A DNA stretch of 64,000 nucleotides from Hyphomonas sp. L-53-1-40 (GCF_000682775.1 NZ_AWFI01000015.1:310001-374000); one strand, 5' to 3'; positions 38,962 through 50,051 are shown, numbered from the stretch's first letter. A program made the numbers and translations. Notes: generated by a model from the sequence alone, not told the origin.

Positions 38962-41025
38962 GTGATCCCTTTCACACGGCTTGCCGCCAGTGCATGCTTC
39001 AGCTTGGCCACATCATTCATGGCCCTGTCGGCTGTGGCGGACATGGCACCGGAAACAACACCCGGTGCGACCATCTACACGATGGATGATTTCAGTCAGT
39101 ATGCCCCTCGAACGGCGCTCGAAATGGTTTCGCGCATTCCCGGGTTTTCGATCCAGGGCGATGATGATGGCTCTCGCGGGTTTGGTCAGGCCAGTGGGAA
39201 TGTGCTGATCAATGGTCAACGCGTGTCCGGGAAGTCCAATGGGGCGACCGAGTCGCTGGACCGGATATCCGCCTCCAGCGTTGTGCGGCTCGAACTGGTC
39301 GATGCGTCAGCCTTTGAAATTGCTGGCCTGTCCGGACATGTCGTGAATGTCATCACCAATGGGGACGGGGCGGTCTCCGGTACTTGGCGGTGGCGTGCGC
39401 GGTTCCGTGACAACCTCCCGCCCTTCTACAACGGCCTCAATCTCACACTCTCGGGCGGGCAGGGGGATATCAGCTGGTCGTTCGAGGCTGAAAGCGACCC
39501 TGAGCGCGGCGCGTCCAACGGTCCTGAATTCGTCACCGACGGCGGTGGTAACCCGGTACAGCGCCGCGAGGAAGACTTCACCTATGCTGCCGAATATGTC
39601 TCCGTATCCGGATCGGTCGGCTGGACGCCAGCCTCGGGGGCCATCGGAAACCTCAATGCAAAAACCACGCTGTTCCAACCGGACAGGAAGGAAACCTCGA
39701 AACTCTTCCCGGTGGACGGGCCAGAGGGGCGGCGACTGTATGAGGGTGCCGAAGACGAGGTGTTTGTGGAGATTGGCGGTGACTATGAATTTGGCCTGGG
39801 ACCGGGCCGGTTAAAGGCTATCGGCCTGGTTCGCCGAGAGGACAGTCCCATCATTGACCGCGTATTCCGCGGCAATGTTGACGGCACAGACATATCCGAA
39901 AGCCTGTTCACGCGCGATATTGAAGAGGGCGAGTATATTCTTCGAACAGAGTATGGTCTTGCATTCGAGAATGGAAGCGATTGGCAATTCGCGCTGGAAG
40001 GAGCCTTCAACTATCTCGACCAGCAGTCGGCGCTCGCGACGTCTCAGGGTGGCAATGCACTTCAGCCCCAGGACCTGCCCAATGCGAACTCTCGCGTTGA
40101 GGAACAGCGTGGAGAACTCTCCTTAACGCACGGACGGCGGCTCGCGCAAAACCTGACGGCGCAGATATCTCTGGGTGCCGAAATGTCGGAGTTGTCTCAA
40201 TCTGGTGATTCCGAAAATGTGAGAACGTTTACCCGGCCCAAAGGCTTCGCCAGTCTGTCCTGGCAAGCCAAACCTTCCCTGAAGCTGGTCACGCGACTTG
40301 AGCGGGAAGTTGGCCAACTCGACTTCTTCGACTTCGTATCTTCAGTGAACCTGAGCGCGGGCAATGGGCAGAACGGCAATCCGGACATTGTGCCGGAGCA
40401 GAGCTGGAAACTCAGTGCGCAGGCAGAGAAGAATTTTGGTGGCTGGGGCGCGGCCACTGTGGAAGTTTTCTACTCGGATATTGAAGACATAGTTGACCGT
40501 GTACCGATTGGGACCGGCGATGGCCCGGGAAACCTCGAGTCGGCCTGGCGTGCAGGCGTCGAATGGGACGCTACGGTGAAGTTCGACAAGATCGGCTTTG
40601 CCGGGGGCGAACTTTCACTGGAAGGCAATTATTATGAGTCCGAAGTCGACGACCCGTTGACCGGACTGACGCGGGAAATCAATGACAGCGAATACTACTG
40701 GTCATTTGCCGAGTTGCGTCAGGATGTTCCAAAGACGGACTGGGCGTGGGGAATCGGATTTGAGCGTTACAAGCGAAATCCGTATTTCCGCCTGGATGAG
40801 ACTGGCATCGAAGGCGCAACGCCGGGGTTCGGGTTTGCCTATGTTGAACATAAGGATATCTGGGGCATGACCGGACAGGCGACATTCGGGAATTTCGCAA
40901 ATCAGAACGACACATTCCGACGTCGGATCTACGACACGAATCGACTTGGCAATGTCGCGCGCGTTGAAGACCGCGCGCGCGATTTCGGCCCGATCTTCAC
41001 AGTCCAGCTGGAAGGCAAGTTCTAG
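38962..41025 (+). CDS. TonB-dependent outer-membrane receptor
   Basis: This is a 687-residue outer-membrane protein with a signal peptide, a plug domain (about 35-150: TALEMVSRIPGFSIQ, NVLINGQRVSGK, VVRLELVDAS) and a beta-barrel ending in an aromatic residue (VQLEGKF, terminal Phe). It imports an unknown ligand using the TonB-ExbBD system. I see no clear TonB box. GTG 38962 is chosen because GGGGAGGA lies 8 bases upstream; a longer start at 38914 is less supported. There is no neighbouring catabolic or siderophore gene to suggest the ligand. Confidence 0.88.
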   Translation: MIPFTRLAASACFSLATSFMALSAVADMAPETTPGATIYTMDDFSQYAPRTALEMVSRIPGFSIQGDDDGSRGFGQASGNVLINGQRVSGKSNGATESLDRISASSVVRLELVDASAFEIAGLSGHVVNVITNGDGAVSGTWRWRARFRDNLPPFYNGLNLTLSGGQGDISWSFEAESDPERGASNGPEFVTDGGGNPVQRREEDFTYAAEYVSVSGSVGWTPASGAIGNLNAKTTLFQPDRKETSKLFPVDGPEGRRLYEGAEDEVFVEIGGDYEFGLGPGRLKAIGLVRREDSPIIDRVFRGNVDGTDISESLFTRDIEEGEYILRTEYGLAFENGSDWQFALEGAFNYLDQQSALATSQGGNALQPQDLPNANSRVEEQRGELSLTHGRRLAQNLTAQISLGAEMSELSQSGDSENVRTFTRPKGFASLSWQAKPSLKLVTRLEREVGQLDFFDFVSSVNLSAGNGQNGNPDIVPEQSWKLSAQAEKNFGGWGAATVEVFYSDIEDIVDRVPIGTGDGPGNLESAWRAGVEWDATVKFDKIGFAGGELSLEGNYYESEVDDPLTGLTREINDSEYYWSFAELRQDVPKTDWAWGIGFERYKRNPYFRLDETGIEGATPGFGFAYVEHKDIWGMTGQATFGNFANQNDTFRRRIYDTNRLGNVARVEDRARDFGPIFTVQLEGKF

Positions 41026-41040
41026 GTTCGCGGTGCCTGA

Positions 41041-41970
41041 TCAGGGGAAGGGAGGCTTGATGCGTCCCATGCGGCGCACTTCCCAGCGAAGCTTTACGCC
41101 CTGAGAGTCCCATACTAGCGCGCGAACAAGCTCGCCCAGCGCTTCGAGGTCTGCGGCTGTGGCATCGCCGGTATTGATCAGGAAGTTGCAGTGCTTTGGC
41201 GAAACCTGTGCGCCGCCGACCTTCAGGCCGCGGCAGCCCGCAGCGTCAATCAGTTTCCATGCGGACCGCTGGTTTGGCGTGCCGGGCGGGTCGGGGTTCG
41301 CAAACGTGGATCCGGATGTCTTGTCCTTGATCGGCTGCGTCTCCTCGATTTCTGCAAGGATCGCGTCCGGCGCGCCTGTGCCGCTGCCCTCCAGGGTCAG
41401 CTTGGTGACGATCAGGTCGTTGGGCAGGTCGCTGTGTCGATAGGAAAACTGCGCTTCCGGCAGGTTGCCGGCCCGGCCCGGCCCGCGATAGGCGATATGG
41501 GTGCCATCGCGCAGGTAGCCTTCAAGGCCGACCAGCACGTCCCGCAATTCCTGACCATAGCATCCGGCATTGGTGCGGGTCGCCCCGCCGAGTGATCCCG
41601 GAATGCCGGATAGAAATTCCAGCCCCTTGATACTGTTCCGGGCGGCGGTTTTGGCGACGGACAAGTCCAGTGCACCTGGCCGCGCCGTCAGGGTCAAATC
41701 GTCCCCGGCTTCCACACTCCCCCAGTATTTTCCCATCAGGCGGATGACGACGCCCTCGATGCCGCCATCGCGCACGATCACATTCGAGCCAACGCCGAGT
41801 ACGGTCACCGGAATGGCCGGGTCGAGTGTTTTCAGGAAACCGGCAAGGTCGGCTTCGTCTTCGGGAAGGAACAGCCAGTCGGCCGGCCCGCCCACCCGGA
41901 ACCAGGTATAGGGCGCGAGGTTCGCGTCCTTCAGCAGCTTGCCGCGAACAGGGGGAAGTGTCGTCATCAT
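41041..41970 (-). CDS. murB: UDP-N-acetylenolpyruvoylglucosamine reductase
   Basis: MurB is the FAD enzyme for the second step of muramic acid formation. The 309-residue protein has an FAD-binding region with [13 protein letters not shown] and [14 protein letters not shown], then YRHSDLP and SGSTFANP near the catalytic residues. This is the shorter type lacking the extra loop. ATG 41970 is chosen over the N-terminally extended option at 42045, which overlaps creD. Together with ddl it belongs to the cell-wall block, separated by the inserted TonB receptor. Confidence 0.95.
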   Translation of the reverse strand: MMTTLPPVRGKLLKDANLAPYTWFRVGGPADWLFLPEDEADLAGFLKTLDPAIPVTVLGVGSNVIVRDGGIEGVVIRLMGKYWGSVEAGDDLTLTARPGALDLSVAKTAARNSIKGLEFLSGIPGSLGGATRTNAGCYGQELRDVLVGLEGYLRDGTHIAYRGPGRAGNLPEAQFSYRHSDLPNDLIVTKLTLEGSGTGAPDAILAEIEETQPIKDKTSGSTFANPDPPGTPNQRSAWKLIDAAGCRGLKVGGAQVSPKHCNFLINTGDATAADLEALGELVRALVWDSQGVKLRWEVRRMGRIKPPFP

Positions 41971-42004
41971 AGGGCCTAGGCGTTCGGGCACTTCCCCCTC
42001 CATG

Positions 42005-43374
42005 TCAAGCAGCGGGGGCGGAGGTCCGCTCACCATACCAGTCAATGTTGCGGGTCATGTACATGGTCAGTGCGATGGCCGCGAAACTTGCCAGAGCGCC
42101 CGCCAACAAGGCATGGCTCTCGGCCCGCATCAGCACATAGATCAGCGTGTAGATGCCGGACAGGATGGCCAGCGCGCGCAGGCCATAGAGCCGTGAGCGG
42201 AATACGCTGGCCGCATAGGCGGCGGTCAGCAGCACGGTCATGCTTGCGGCGATCAGGAAGGCTCCGTCAAAGCCGATACGCTCCGACATGGCGAGCAGCA
42301 GGATGTAGAAGATCGTCTGTGCCAGTCCGACCAAGACATATTGCGCGGGGTGGGCGCGTGCGGCGCTGGTCACTTCGAACAGGAAGTAGGCGAGGAAAAC
42401 GAAGCCGACAAACATGACGGCATATTTCAACGCGCGCTCGACGCTCTGATAGGGATTGCCTTCCTTCATGAACCGGACAGCCATGTCGCGACGGTTCCAT
42501 TCGGTCAGTTCGCCAAGGTCGAGATTGGCCCCTGCGCCGGCAATGCCGCGGGCCAGATAGGGCACGCGCCAATGCGCCTCGAAGCCTTCCGACTGGCCGT
42601 CGCCTCGCCGCCCTGGAAGCTGGGATCATTCCAATTGCTCACAAGGTCGACCCGCGTATCCTTTGCAAACGGCGCAATGGATAGGCGTTCGGCCCCGGAC
42701 AGGCGCATATTGGAGGTCAGGGTGATCGGTGAAGTGGCAGTTTCGAGACCAGCAATATGGCCGCCCGCAAGGGTCACACCGGAGGGCGGCACAGGTTGAT
42801 ACTTGCCGGCATTGGACACGTAATAGGGCGTTGGTTCGATGGCCAAGTCCGTGCCATTCGCGGTGACGGTGATCGCATCCCGGATGCCGCGCGTGTCCGA
42901 GACCCCGAGATAGACCCTGGCATCCGACCAGATCGGGGTGGCGTCGTCGGGCAAGGCGGCGCGCAAGGCCGCCGGATCGAATACAGCGTCCATGCTGATC
43001 GTGGCATCGAAGACAGGGATGGCGTGAATGCCGCGGGTACGCATCTGAACATCCACATCGGCCGAGGCGGTGCCGGTATCGGCATAAGCGACCACATAGC
43101 CGTAAACCAGTTCATTGTGTCTTGGGCCGAGGGTGCGTGAATAGGGTACGGACAAGACCGGTCCCAGCACGGATTGTTGGCCTCCGACCATTTCACTGAC
43201 GTCGGCAAGCGCGCGATCCGCGCCCATGCGGCGATCCTGGACCACGGAATGTATGAAGAGGGCGGGAATGGCCATCAGGAGGGCAAGTCCGCAGACGAGC
43301 AGCAATTTCAGGCCGACGGACCGTTGCGGCACAAGGCTCGCGAACGGCGATGGAGGTTGAGACGTATCGGTCAT
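42005..43374 (-). pseudogene. creD: creD family inner-membrane protein, frameshifted
   Basis: CreD is an inner-membrane protein of the CreBC stress regulon. The N-terminal part (from 43374) has one helix and the large periplasmic domain up to VDLVSNWNDPSFQGG. The remainder, VPYLARGIAG followed by five to six helices (YAVMFVGFVFLAYFLFEV and on), is in a different frame. The break is between about 42588 and 42610, and the joined region appears several residues shorter than in CreD relatives. There is no creBC pair adjacent. It may be a real inactivated gene or an assembly error; the rest of both halves is well preserved. Confidence 0.8.
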
Positions 43375-43489
43375 GTTTGGGGTCCCCAAAAAAAGATTGG
43401 AGACACGGTTTATGACCCGCTGGTCGCGGCGGAGGTGGGGCGCAGCCGGGGCCAGTCCAAGGTTACATTGCGGTCATCTTGTGACGTGG

Positions 43490-43714
43490 TTACCGGTTGG
43501 GCGATCCATCCTGATCCAGCTCGTCGGAAATCTCGTCAGCCGCATCAGACACTTCATTCGCAAATTCGGATGTTTCCTCGGGCAGATCTTCCAGCGTCGC
43601 GTCCATGCGCGCGCCAGCGCCTTCGAATGAGCCTTCCTGCAGATAGAACCAGCCGAGTGCGATCACGAATGCGACGCAGAGGAAAGCGATAATGGCGGTG
43701 AGCGTGCGGCCCAT
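43490..43714 (-). CDS. small single-helix membrane protein
   Basis: This 74-residue protein has one transmembrane helix near the N-terminus (about 5-25) and a very acidic tail rich in Glu and Asp (EETSEFANEVSDAADEISD). No family is recognised. AAGGAGACTC before the start gives a good ribosome site. It stands alone between the creD and AAA-kinase genes. Confidence 0.65.
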   Translation of the reverse strand: MGRTLTAIIAFLCVAFVIALGWFYLQEGSFEGAGARMDATLEDLPEETSEFANEVSDAADEISDELDQDGSPNR

Positions 43715-43791
43715 GATGAGTCTCCTTGAGAGTATTCTTCAGAGTGAACGCGGCGTTTACTACGAGGTTCCGATTTAGCGCTTTACCCGAT

Positions 43792-44295
43792 CTATTTTAC
43801 GAGGTGGAAAAGATCATCCACACAGTCTGCAATCGGTTGGCCAGCCGTATCGACTGTTCCTGAAATCTGGGGGTTCGGCTCCCAGATACGCTCGCGGCGT
43901 TCTTGAAGACTGGTAGGCAGCAAGCCGTCGATGCCCGTCTCACGAGTGCGCAGCCTCATGGCGGCTTCGTCTTCATTCGTACACACAATTTCGATCTCGA
44001 TGACGCGCGTGCCTGTTTCCCGAGCGATGGCTCTCCAGCCCTCGCGTGCCGGTTCCACCGCATTAACGGCGTCGGCGATTACGTCTTTGCCTTCCAGAAG
44101 ATGGCGCCGGGCATGGTCGTAGCCAATTTGGTATCCTTGCGCGCCGACATCAAAATCGCTGCTATTGACGTTGCGCAAATCCTGCTCGAATACGTCGACC
44201 CTGAGAAGGATAGCGCCTGAGAGGTCACTCAGGCCTTTCGCAAGCGTAGATTTTCCGGAGCCCGGCAAACCCGACAGCACGATGAGCCGGGCCAA
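43792..44295 (-). CDS. P-loop AAA-type kinase-like protein
   Basis: This is a 167-residue P-loop protein with Walker A GLPGSGKSTLAKGL at the N-terminus, RVDVFEQDL after the first strand and R-rich lid-like helices (MRLRTRETGIDGL). It resembles the AAA_33 group of small kinases that phosphorylate small molecules, antibiotics or RNA ends. The substrate is not predictable. It follows secA immediately (4 bases from stop to start region) and may be cotranscribed. Confidence 0.8.
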   Translation of the reverse strand: MARLIVLSGLPGSGKSTLAKGLSDLSGAILLRVDVFEQDLRNVNSSDFDVGAQGYQIGYDHARRHLLEGKDVIADAVNAVEPAREGWRAIARETGTRVIEIEIVCTNEDEAAMRLRTRETGIDGLLPTSLQERRERIWEPNPQISGTVDTAGQPIADCVDDLFHLVK

Positions 44296-44299
44296 AGGA

Positions 44300-47047
44300 C
44301 TAGGCCTTCTGCGTGGTCAGGGCGCCGTGGCAATGCTTGTACTTCTTGCCGGAGCCGCACGGGCAGGGGGAGTTGCGGGGCGTGCTGGCCCAGCTTTCCT
44401 CTGCCTGGTGCAGGGCTGGTCCGGGCGGCGGCGTGTCGTCGCTCGACATCTCATTATGGCCCGTATCCGGATCAAGATGCGTTTCGCGCATTGGCGGAAC
44501 AGGCGCCGGCGCTTGCGGCACAGGGCGGCGCTGTTGCGCTTGCTGTTTTTCTTCCGGTGTCTGAACCCGGATATGCATCAGTGAGCGGGTCACGGTCGCG
44601 CGCAACTCGTTCAGCAAATTGTAGAACAAGTTGAAGGCTTCTTCCTTGAACTCGTTCAGCGGGTCGCGCTGGCCGTAGGAGCGCAGATGGATCACTGACC
44701 GCAATTGGTCGATCATCTGGAGATGCTCGCGCCAACGCATGTCGAGGACCTGAAGCAGGATTTGTTTTTCAATCCGCTGCATCTGTTCAAGACCGACTTG
44801 CTCTGTGATCGCCTCATAGACTTTGGCGATTCCATTGTGGACGCGCTCGGCCACTTCCTGATTGGCAACGCCTTCTTCGGCGGCCCAATCCTTCACAGGC
44901 ATGTCCACGGCAAAATCATTGCGCAGGGCTTCGGCCAGCCCATCCATGTCCCACTGCTCGGCATAGGCCTTTTCAGGCATCGTCCGTGAGATCAGGCCGT
45001 TGATTACGTCTTCGCGCATATCAATGATCGTGTCGGAGACATTCTCGGCGCGCATGAATTCCATGCGCTGCTCAAAGATGGCCTTACGCTGATCATTGAT
45101 CACGTCATCATATTTGAGGACGTTCTTCCGGATCTCGAAATTGCGCTGTTCAATCTTCTTCTGCGACGTTTCCATCGCCTTGTTCATCCAGGGATGAGTG
45201 ATGCCCTCATCTTCCTTGATGCCAAGGCGACGCATAACATTGTCCATCCGCTCTGCCGCAAAGATGCGCATGAGGTCGTCTTCGATGGAAATGTAGAATT
45301 TGGACTTGCCCGGATCACCCTGACGGCCTGTTCGGCCGCGCAACTGGTTGTCGATCCGGCGGCTCTCGTGACGCTCGGTACCCAGAACGTAAAGGCCACC
45401 GGCGTCGAGCGCACGCTTTTTCTTGACCTCAATATCGGCCTTGATCTGGCTGGTCAGCAGGGACAATTCGCCTTCGGTCAGTTCGCGGCCAAGCTTGGCT
45501 TCCTGTTCGGCCTTTTCCTGTTCGACGCGCATCTCGAAATTGCCGCCGAGTTGAATGTCGGTACCGCGTCCGGCCATATTGGTGGCAACGGTAATGGCGC
45601 CCGGCACACCGGCATTGGCCACGATCTGGGCTTCCTGCTCGTGGTGGCGCGCGTTCAGCACTTTGTGTGGAATCTTGGCGGTCGTCAGCAGGTTCGACAG
45701 GACTTCGGATTTTTCGATCGACGCCGTGCCGAGCAGGACCGGCTGACCCTTGGCATGACACTCGCGGACGTCCTTGACGATCTCGGCATATTTCGCACTT
45801 GCGGTGCGGTAGACGACATCATCCTCATCAATTCGCTGGATCGGCTTGTTCGTTGGCAGGTCGATGACACCGAGATTGTAGATATCGGCAAATTCGTCGG
45901 CCTCGGTCAGCGCGGTGCCCGTCATGCCGGCCAGTTTGTTGTAGAGACGGAAATAGTTCTGGAACGTAATCGACGCCAGGGTCTGGTTTTCCGGCTTGAT
46001 GTCGACCTTTTCCTTGGCCTCGATGGCTTGGTGCAGGCCTTCTGACAGGCGGCGGCCTTCCATCATGCGACCCGTGAATTCGTCAATCAGCATAACCTGA
46101 CTGTCTTTGACGATATAATCCTTGTCGCGCGCATACAGTTTGTGAGCGCGTAATGCCTGATTGGCATGGTGGACGATGGAAATGTTCGCCGGCTCCCACA
46201 TGGAGCCTTCCAGCGTGCCGGACTCGGTCAACCAGCCTTCGATCTTTTCCGTGCCGGTTTCAGTATACGTGACCGAGCGTTGTTTTTCGTCGAGTTCGTA
46301 ATCCTCATCCGTCAGGCGCGGCATCAGGGCATCCAGCGCCATATAGAGTTCCGACCGATCATCGGTCGGGCCGGAGATGATCAGCGGCGTACGCGCTTCA
46401 TCGATCAGGATGGAGTCGACTTCGTCAACGATGGCAAAATGGTGCTCGCGCTGGGCCATCTGGTCCAGCGAGTATTTCATATTGTCGCGCAGATAGTCGA
46501 ATCCGAACTCGTTGTTCGTGCCGTAGGTAATGTCAGACGCGTATGCCTTGCGGCGCTCCTCGTCGGAAATGCCATGAACAATGATGCCGGTCGACATGCC
46601 AAGGAAGCCATAGACCTGGCTCATCCATTCGGCGTCGCGCTTGGCGAGATAGTCGTTCACTGTGATCACGTGAACGCCCTTGCCCTCAAGTGCGTTCAGG
46701 TAAACCGCCAGCGTCGCGACCAGCGTTTTACCCTCACCCGTGCGCATCTCGGCGATATTGCCGGAGTGCAGCACCATGCCGCCCATCAACTGAACGTCGA
46801 AATGGCGCATGCCGAGCGAGCGTCGTGCGCCTTCGCGGACAACCGCAAAGGCTTCTTCAAGCAGGCTGTCGAGTGTGGCGCCATCGGCGAGGCGTTTGCG
46901 GAATTCGTCCGTCTTGCCGCGTAGGGCTTCGTCGGAGAGCGCCTCCATCATCGGCTCGAGCGCGTTGATCCGGTTGACGCGCGCGTGCAGCGGCTTCAGC
47001 TTGCGATCATTAACTGAACCGAAAATCTTGCGGGCAACAGAAAGCAT
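44300..47047 (-). CDS. secA: preprotein translocase ATPase SecA
   Basis: SecA is the motor that drives unfolded preproteins through SecYEG. The 915-residue protein has Walker [12 protein letters not shown], the [23 protein letters not shown] region, the preprotein cross-linking domain, the [13 protein letters not shown] motif, the helical scaffold and a C-terminal zinc site ([14 protein letters not shown]) used for SecB binding. ATG 47047 ([10 protein letters not shown]) is preferred to the TTG start 15 bases upstream. It is a full-length housekeeping gene. Confidence 0.98.
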   Translation of the reverse strand: MLSVARKIFGSVNDRKLKPLHARVNRINALEPMMEALSDEALRGKTDEFRKRLADGATLDSLLEEAFAVVREGARRSLGMRHFDVQLMGGMVLHSGNIAEMRTGEGKTLVATLAVYLNALEGKGVHVITVNDYLAKRDAEWMSQVYGFLGMSTGIIVHGISDEERRKAYASDITYGTNNEFGFDYLRDNMKYSLDQMAQREHHFAIVDEVDSILIDEARTPLIISGPTDDRSELYMALDALMPRLTDEDYELDEKQRSVTYTETGTEKIEGWLTESGTLEGSMWEPANISIVHHANQALRAHKLYARDKDYIVKDSQVMLIDEFTGRMMEGRRLSEGLHQAIEAKEKVDIKPENQTLASITFQNYFRLYNKLAGMTGTALTEADEFADIYNLGVIDLPTNKPIQRIDEDDVVYRTASAKYAEIVKDVRECHAKGQPVLLGTASIEKSEVLSNLLTTAKIPHKVLNARHHEQEAQIVANAGVPGAITVATNMAGRGTDIQLGGNFEMRVEQEKAEQEAKLGRELTEGELSLLTSQIKADIEVKKKRALDAGGLYVLGTERHESRRIDNQLRGRTGRQGDPGKSKFYISIEDDLMRIFAAERMDNVMRRLGIKEDEGITHPWMNKAMETSQKKIEQRNFEIRKNVLKYDDVINDQRKAIFEQRMEFMRAENVSDTIIDMREDVINGLISRTMPEKAYAEQWDMDGLAEALRNDFAVDMPVKDWAAEEGVANQEVAERVHNGIAKVYEAITEQVGLEQMQRIEKQILLQVLDMRWREHLQMIDQLRSVIHLRSYGQRDPLNEFKEEAFNLFYNLLNELRATVTRSLMHIRVQTPEEKQQAQQRRPVPQAPAPVPPMRETHLDPDTGHNEMSSDDTPPPGPALHQAEESWASTPRNSPCPCGSGKKYKHCHGALTTQKA

Positions 47048-47233
47048 ATCAGGTAGCACCAATTGATCTGGGGCGACAAAACTCTAATCCTGACAGCGGA
47101 ACCGGCAGAATATTTGTGGGTTCTCCCACAGCACACTCGCTGGCTGAAACCCCTCGACCAGCGTTCGGGTCAGACTTAAGAACGCCGCATTGGGGTGTCA
47201 ATGCAGCGCCCTCAGCCTAAAGGAGACTTTACC

Positions 47234-48184
47234 GTGCTGCTTATGAAGCCCTTTCCCCGCGCTTTGCCTGCACTGCTTGCCGCTTCCGCGCTTTTATTGG
47301 TCCCCGCCTGCAACCGGCCAGTCGAAGAAGAACCCGTCATTCAGGTCGAGGCCGCAGCTGCCGTCACGGTGAATGGCGATCCGATTTATGTCAGCGAAGT
47401 TGAGCTGGAGGCCGTTGCGCGCGGCCTGATTTCACCGGGCGACGCGTTCGGCCCCGGCGACGAAAACTATGATCTGGTCCTGGACCAGCTGATCGACCAG
47501 AAATTGATGGCACAAGAGGCGCTGAACCGCCGGCTCGACAAGGGCGCCGCAGCAGAGCGCCGGCTTGAAGTTGCCCGCGAGCGTATTCTCGGAAATCTGC
47601 TCGTGGAGAGCCTGGTTGCGTCTGAAGTGAACGAGGACAGCATCGAGGCCATGTACAAGGAGCAGGTCGCCCTGCAGCAGGAGGACGACGAAGTCTCGAT
47701 CGCGCATATCTTGGTTGAAACCGAGGAAGAGGCCCGGGCACTTCATCAGCAAATTCAGGACGGCGCCACATTTGAAAGCCTCGTCGTCTCCAACTCGCTC
47801 GATACCACCACGCGCATGGAGAATGGGGGCCTGGGCTATGTCGCGCCAAATAATATGGCAGATCCGTTCCCGGTCGTGATCGCCAACACAAAGGTCGGCG
47901 AAGTCTCTGAACCCTTCCTGTCTGCCGATGGCTGGCACCTGTTGAAGGTGAAGGATCGCCGGACCAGCCCACCCAAGACCCGCGCCGAGATGCGGCCGGA
48001 GATCGTGACCTTCCTGACGCTCAACCAGGTCAGCAAGATCCTGCGGCGCCTGCGCACCGAAGCGCAGATCGAAAAGGGCGAGAAATCGACAAACATTGTC
48101 CCGGATGCCGCACTTTCGCTTGAAAGCGACGGCGATCTCCTCAAAGAGCAGCCCGCATCTGATGAACAAGGACGTGAACTTTGA
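47234..48184 (+). CDS. PpiC-type peptidyl-prolyl isomerase lipoprotein
   Basis: This is a periplasmic parvulin-like chaperone. A signal peptide with lipobox VPAC is followed by a SurA-N-like helical domain (about 45-145) and a parvulin domain (VSIAHILVETEEEARALHQQI ... GGLGYVAPNNM ... GWHLLKVKDRR). GTG 47234 is preferred because AGGAG lies 8 bases upstream; an ATG at 47243 is an alternative. The stop overlaps the argJ TTG start. It is divergent from secA, with a 186-base shared upstream region, which suits joint export physiology. Confidence 0.88.
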   Translation: MLLMKPFPRALPALLAASALLLVPACNRPVEEEPVIQVEAAAAVTVNGDPIYVSEVELEAVARGLISPGDAFGPGDENYDLVLDQLIDQKLMAQEALNRRLDKGAAAERRLEVARERILGNLLVESLVASEVNEDSIEAMYKEQVALQQEDDEVSIAHILVETEEEARALHQQIQDGATFESLVVSNSLDTTTRMENGGLGYVAPNNMADPFPVVIANTKVGEVSEPFLSADGWHLLKVKDRRTSPPKTRAEMRPEIVTFLTLNQVSKILRRLRTEAQIEKGEKSTNIVPDAALSLESDGDLLKEQPASDEQGREL

Positions 48185-49431
48185 AACTGACCCCATCTCC
48201 CTTCGCCCCGGCTCGCTTTCCAGACCTGCCGGTCGTCAAGGGTGTGCGCGCGGCCACCGGTTCGCGCGGCTTCTATGCGGCACGTGGCATGACGCGCGAT
48301 GATGTGTTCCTCTTCAGCTTTGAGGAAGGTACCCACTGCGCCGGCGTGTACACGCTGTCTCATACCGCGTCGGCGGATGTCATCTGGTGTCGGGAGGCCT
48401 TGAAGTCAGGTGCCGGCAAGGCCCGGGCCTTGATCGCCAATTCGGGCAACTCGAATGCCTTCACCGGTGCCAAGGGTGTGCTCAAGAACGAGGCCACCCT
48501 CAAGGCGCTGACCGATACGCTGGGCGTGGAAAAACAGGAATGTTTCCTCGCGGCGACCGGCGTGATTGGCGAACCCTTGCCAGACCCGAACTACGTCGGC
48601 GCGTTCGTGCCCGATCTTGCGGGCAAGCTTTCGGCTCCTGACTGGGAAGCCGCGGCCCGCGCCTTCATGACGACTGATACATTTCCCAAGGGTGCAGGGC
48701 TTGCGACCAAGATCGACGGCGTGGACGTCAATCTGGCCGGTATCGCCAAGGGCTCGGGCATGATCGCGCCCAACATGGCGACCATGCTGGCCTATGTTTT
48801 CACCGACGCCGCCATCGCGCCAGACCTGCTGCAAGGTCTGCTGCAAGAGGTAACGAACCAGACCTTCAACAACATCACGGTGGATGGCGACACGTCGACA
48901 TCCGACACACTGATGGTATTCGCCACTGGCGCCAACGGCATGGCCGAGATCGCCACACGGGACGATCCCCGTTTCGCCGAATTCGCCACCGCCTTGAAGC
49001 AGGTCTGCCTCGACCTCTCCCACCTCATCGTCAAGGACGGGGAAGGGGCCAGCAAGTTCGTGACAATCACGGTCGAAGGCGCAGTGTCGGAAACCTCCGC
49101 AAAGGTGGTCGCCTGTTCGATTGCCAACTCGCCCCTCATAAAAACGGCCATGGCTGCCGGAGACGCCAATTGGGGACGGATCGTGATGGCCGTTGGCAAA
49201 TCGCTTGAGCCGATAGACATGGATCAGCTCGCCATATGGTTTGATGATGTCCAGGTTGCCTCTGCGGGCGGGCGCATGCCGGACTATAGCGAAGCAGCCG
49301 CCGGCGGGGTATTTGCCCAGCCGGAATTCACCATCCGTGTCCACCTCGGCGCGGGCGAGGCGTCTGCCACGGTCTGGACCTGCGACCTGACGCATGGCTA
49401 TGTGGACATCAACGGAGCCTATCGTACATGA
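48181..49431 (+). CDS. argJ: bifunctional ornithine acetyltransferase / N-acetylglutamate synthase
   Basis: ArgJ recycles the acetyl group in arginine synthesis. The 416-residue precursor self-cleaves; the conserved cleavage site MATML has nucleophile Thr201, preceded by KGSGMIAPN. The region IANSGNSNAFTG and the C-terminal DLTHGYVDINGAYRT are family hallmarks. It starts with TTG overlapping the ppiC stop (TTGA). The mutT gene follows with a 4-base overlap, giving a ppiC-argJ-mutT operon. Confidence 0.97.
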   Translation: MKLTPSPFAPARFPDLPVVKGVRAATGSRGFYAARGMTRDDVFLFSFEEGTHCAGVYTLSHTASADVIWCREALKSGAGKARALIANSGNSNAFTGAKGVLKNEATLKALTDTLGVEKQECFLAATGVIGEPLPDPNYVGAFVPDLAGKLSAPDWEAAARAFMTTDTFPKGAGLATKIDGVDVNLAGIAKGSGMIAPNMATMLAYVFTDAAIAPDLLQGLLQEVTNQTFNNITVDGDTSTSDTLMVFATGANGMAEIATRDDPRFAEFATALKQVCLDLSHLIVKDGEGASKFVTITVEGAVSETSAKVVACSIANSPLIKTAMAAGDANWGRIVMAVGKSLEPIDMDQLAIWFDDVQVASAGGRMPDYSEAAAGGVFAQPEFTIRVHLGAGEASATVWTCDLTHGYVDINGAYRT

Positions 49432-49829
49432 CGCGTAGAATGGTGCTTGTGGTCGCCGCTGCGCTCTATGATGCCGAAGGCCGTATCCTGCTGGCTCAAC
49501 GCCCCGCTGGCAAACCGATGGCGGGCCTCTGGGAGTTCCCGGGCGGAAAGGTCGAGACAGGTGAGACGCCAGAGCGGGCGCTGGTGCGGGAATTACAGGA
49601 AGAACTCTCCATCATGGTGGACGAGACCTCTCTGAAACCGATCACTTTTGCCAGTCATGCTTATCCAGATTTTCACCTTTTAATGCCATTGTTCTCAACG
49701 GAGAGTTGGGAAGGCGAGCTTTCGCCCAGGGAAGGACAGGCCTTGGCCTGGGTCAGATCATCGGACCTTCATCTCTATCCGGCGCCTGCGGCAGACATTC
49801 CCCTGTTTGACGTGCTCTCGGGTAACTAG
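49428..49829 (+). CDS. mutT: 8-oxo-dGTP diphosphatase (MutT, Nudix)
   Basis: This Nudix hydrolase removes oxidised dGTP. The 133-residue protein has a complete Nudix box, GGKVETGETPERALVRELQEELSI. The LVVAAALYDAEGRILLAQRP first strand and ASHAYPDFHLLMPLF region match MutT. It is translationally coupled to argJ (ATGA) and followed 17 bases later by a small pilin gene. Confidence 0.92.
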   Translation: MTRRMVLVVAAALYDAEGRILLAQRPAGKPMAGLWEFPGGKVETGETPERALVRELQEELSIMVDETSLKPITFASHAYPDFHLLMPLFSTESWEGELSPREGQALAWVRSSDLHLYPAPAADIPLFDVLSGN

Positions 49830-49846
49830 ACAGACTCGGAGCGAAC

Positions 49847-50020
49847 ATGATGGCCTCGAATACAATGATAAGCCGCTTCCTGCGTGACGATACGGGCGCA
49901 ACAGCCGTGGAATACGGACTTCTGGTAGGACTGATCGCCGTTGCGATCATGGGCGGCCTCGTGGCCGTGGCCACATCCATCAACCAGACATTCACAACCG
50001 TTGAAACGGAAATGTCCTGA
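49847..50020 (+). CDS. Flp/Fap type IVb prepilin
   Basis: This 57-residue prepilin has a leader MMASNTMISRFLRDDTG, cleavage expected after Gly, and the Flp motif ATAVEYGLLVGLIAVA with the conserved Glu5-Tyr6. It would form thin tight-adherence pili. GGAG lies just upstream of the first ATG. The Tad/Cpa assembly genes are not in the window, so it may be an orphan pilin or work with a distant tad locus. Confidence 0.9.
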   Translation: MMASNTMISRFLRDDTGATAVEYGLLVGLIAVAIMGGLVAVATSINQTFTTVETEMS

Positions 50021-50051
50021 CCGATCACTTGTCTGGTCTTGCGACCAGACG

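Noticed and set aside
45194-46045. 283-residue plus-strand ORF
   Set aside because: It is fully antisense to secA; no family-like motif or ribosome site.
46166-46924. 252-residue plus-strand ORF
   Set aside because: It is also antisense to secA and has no recognisable motif.
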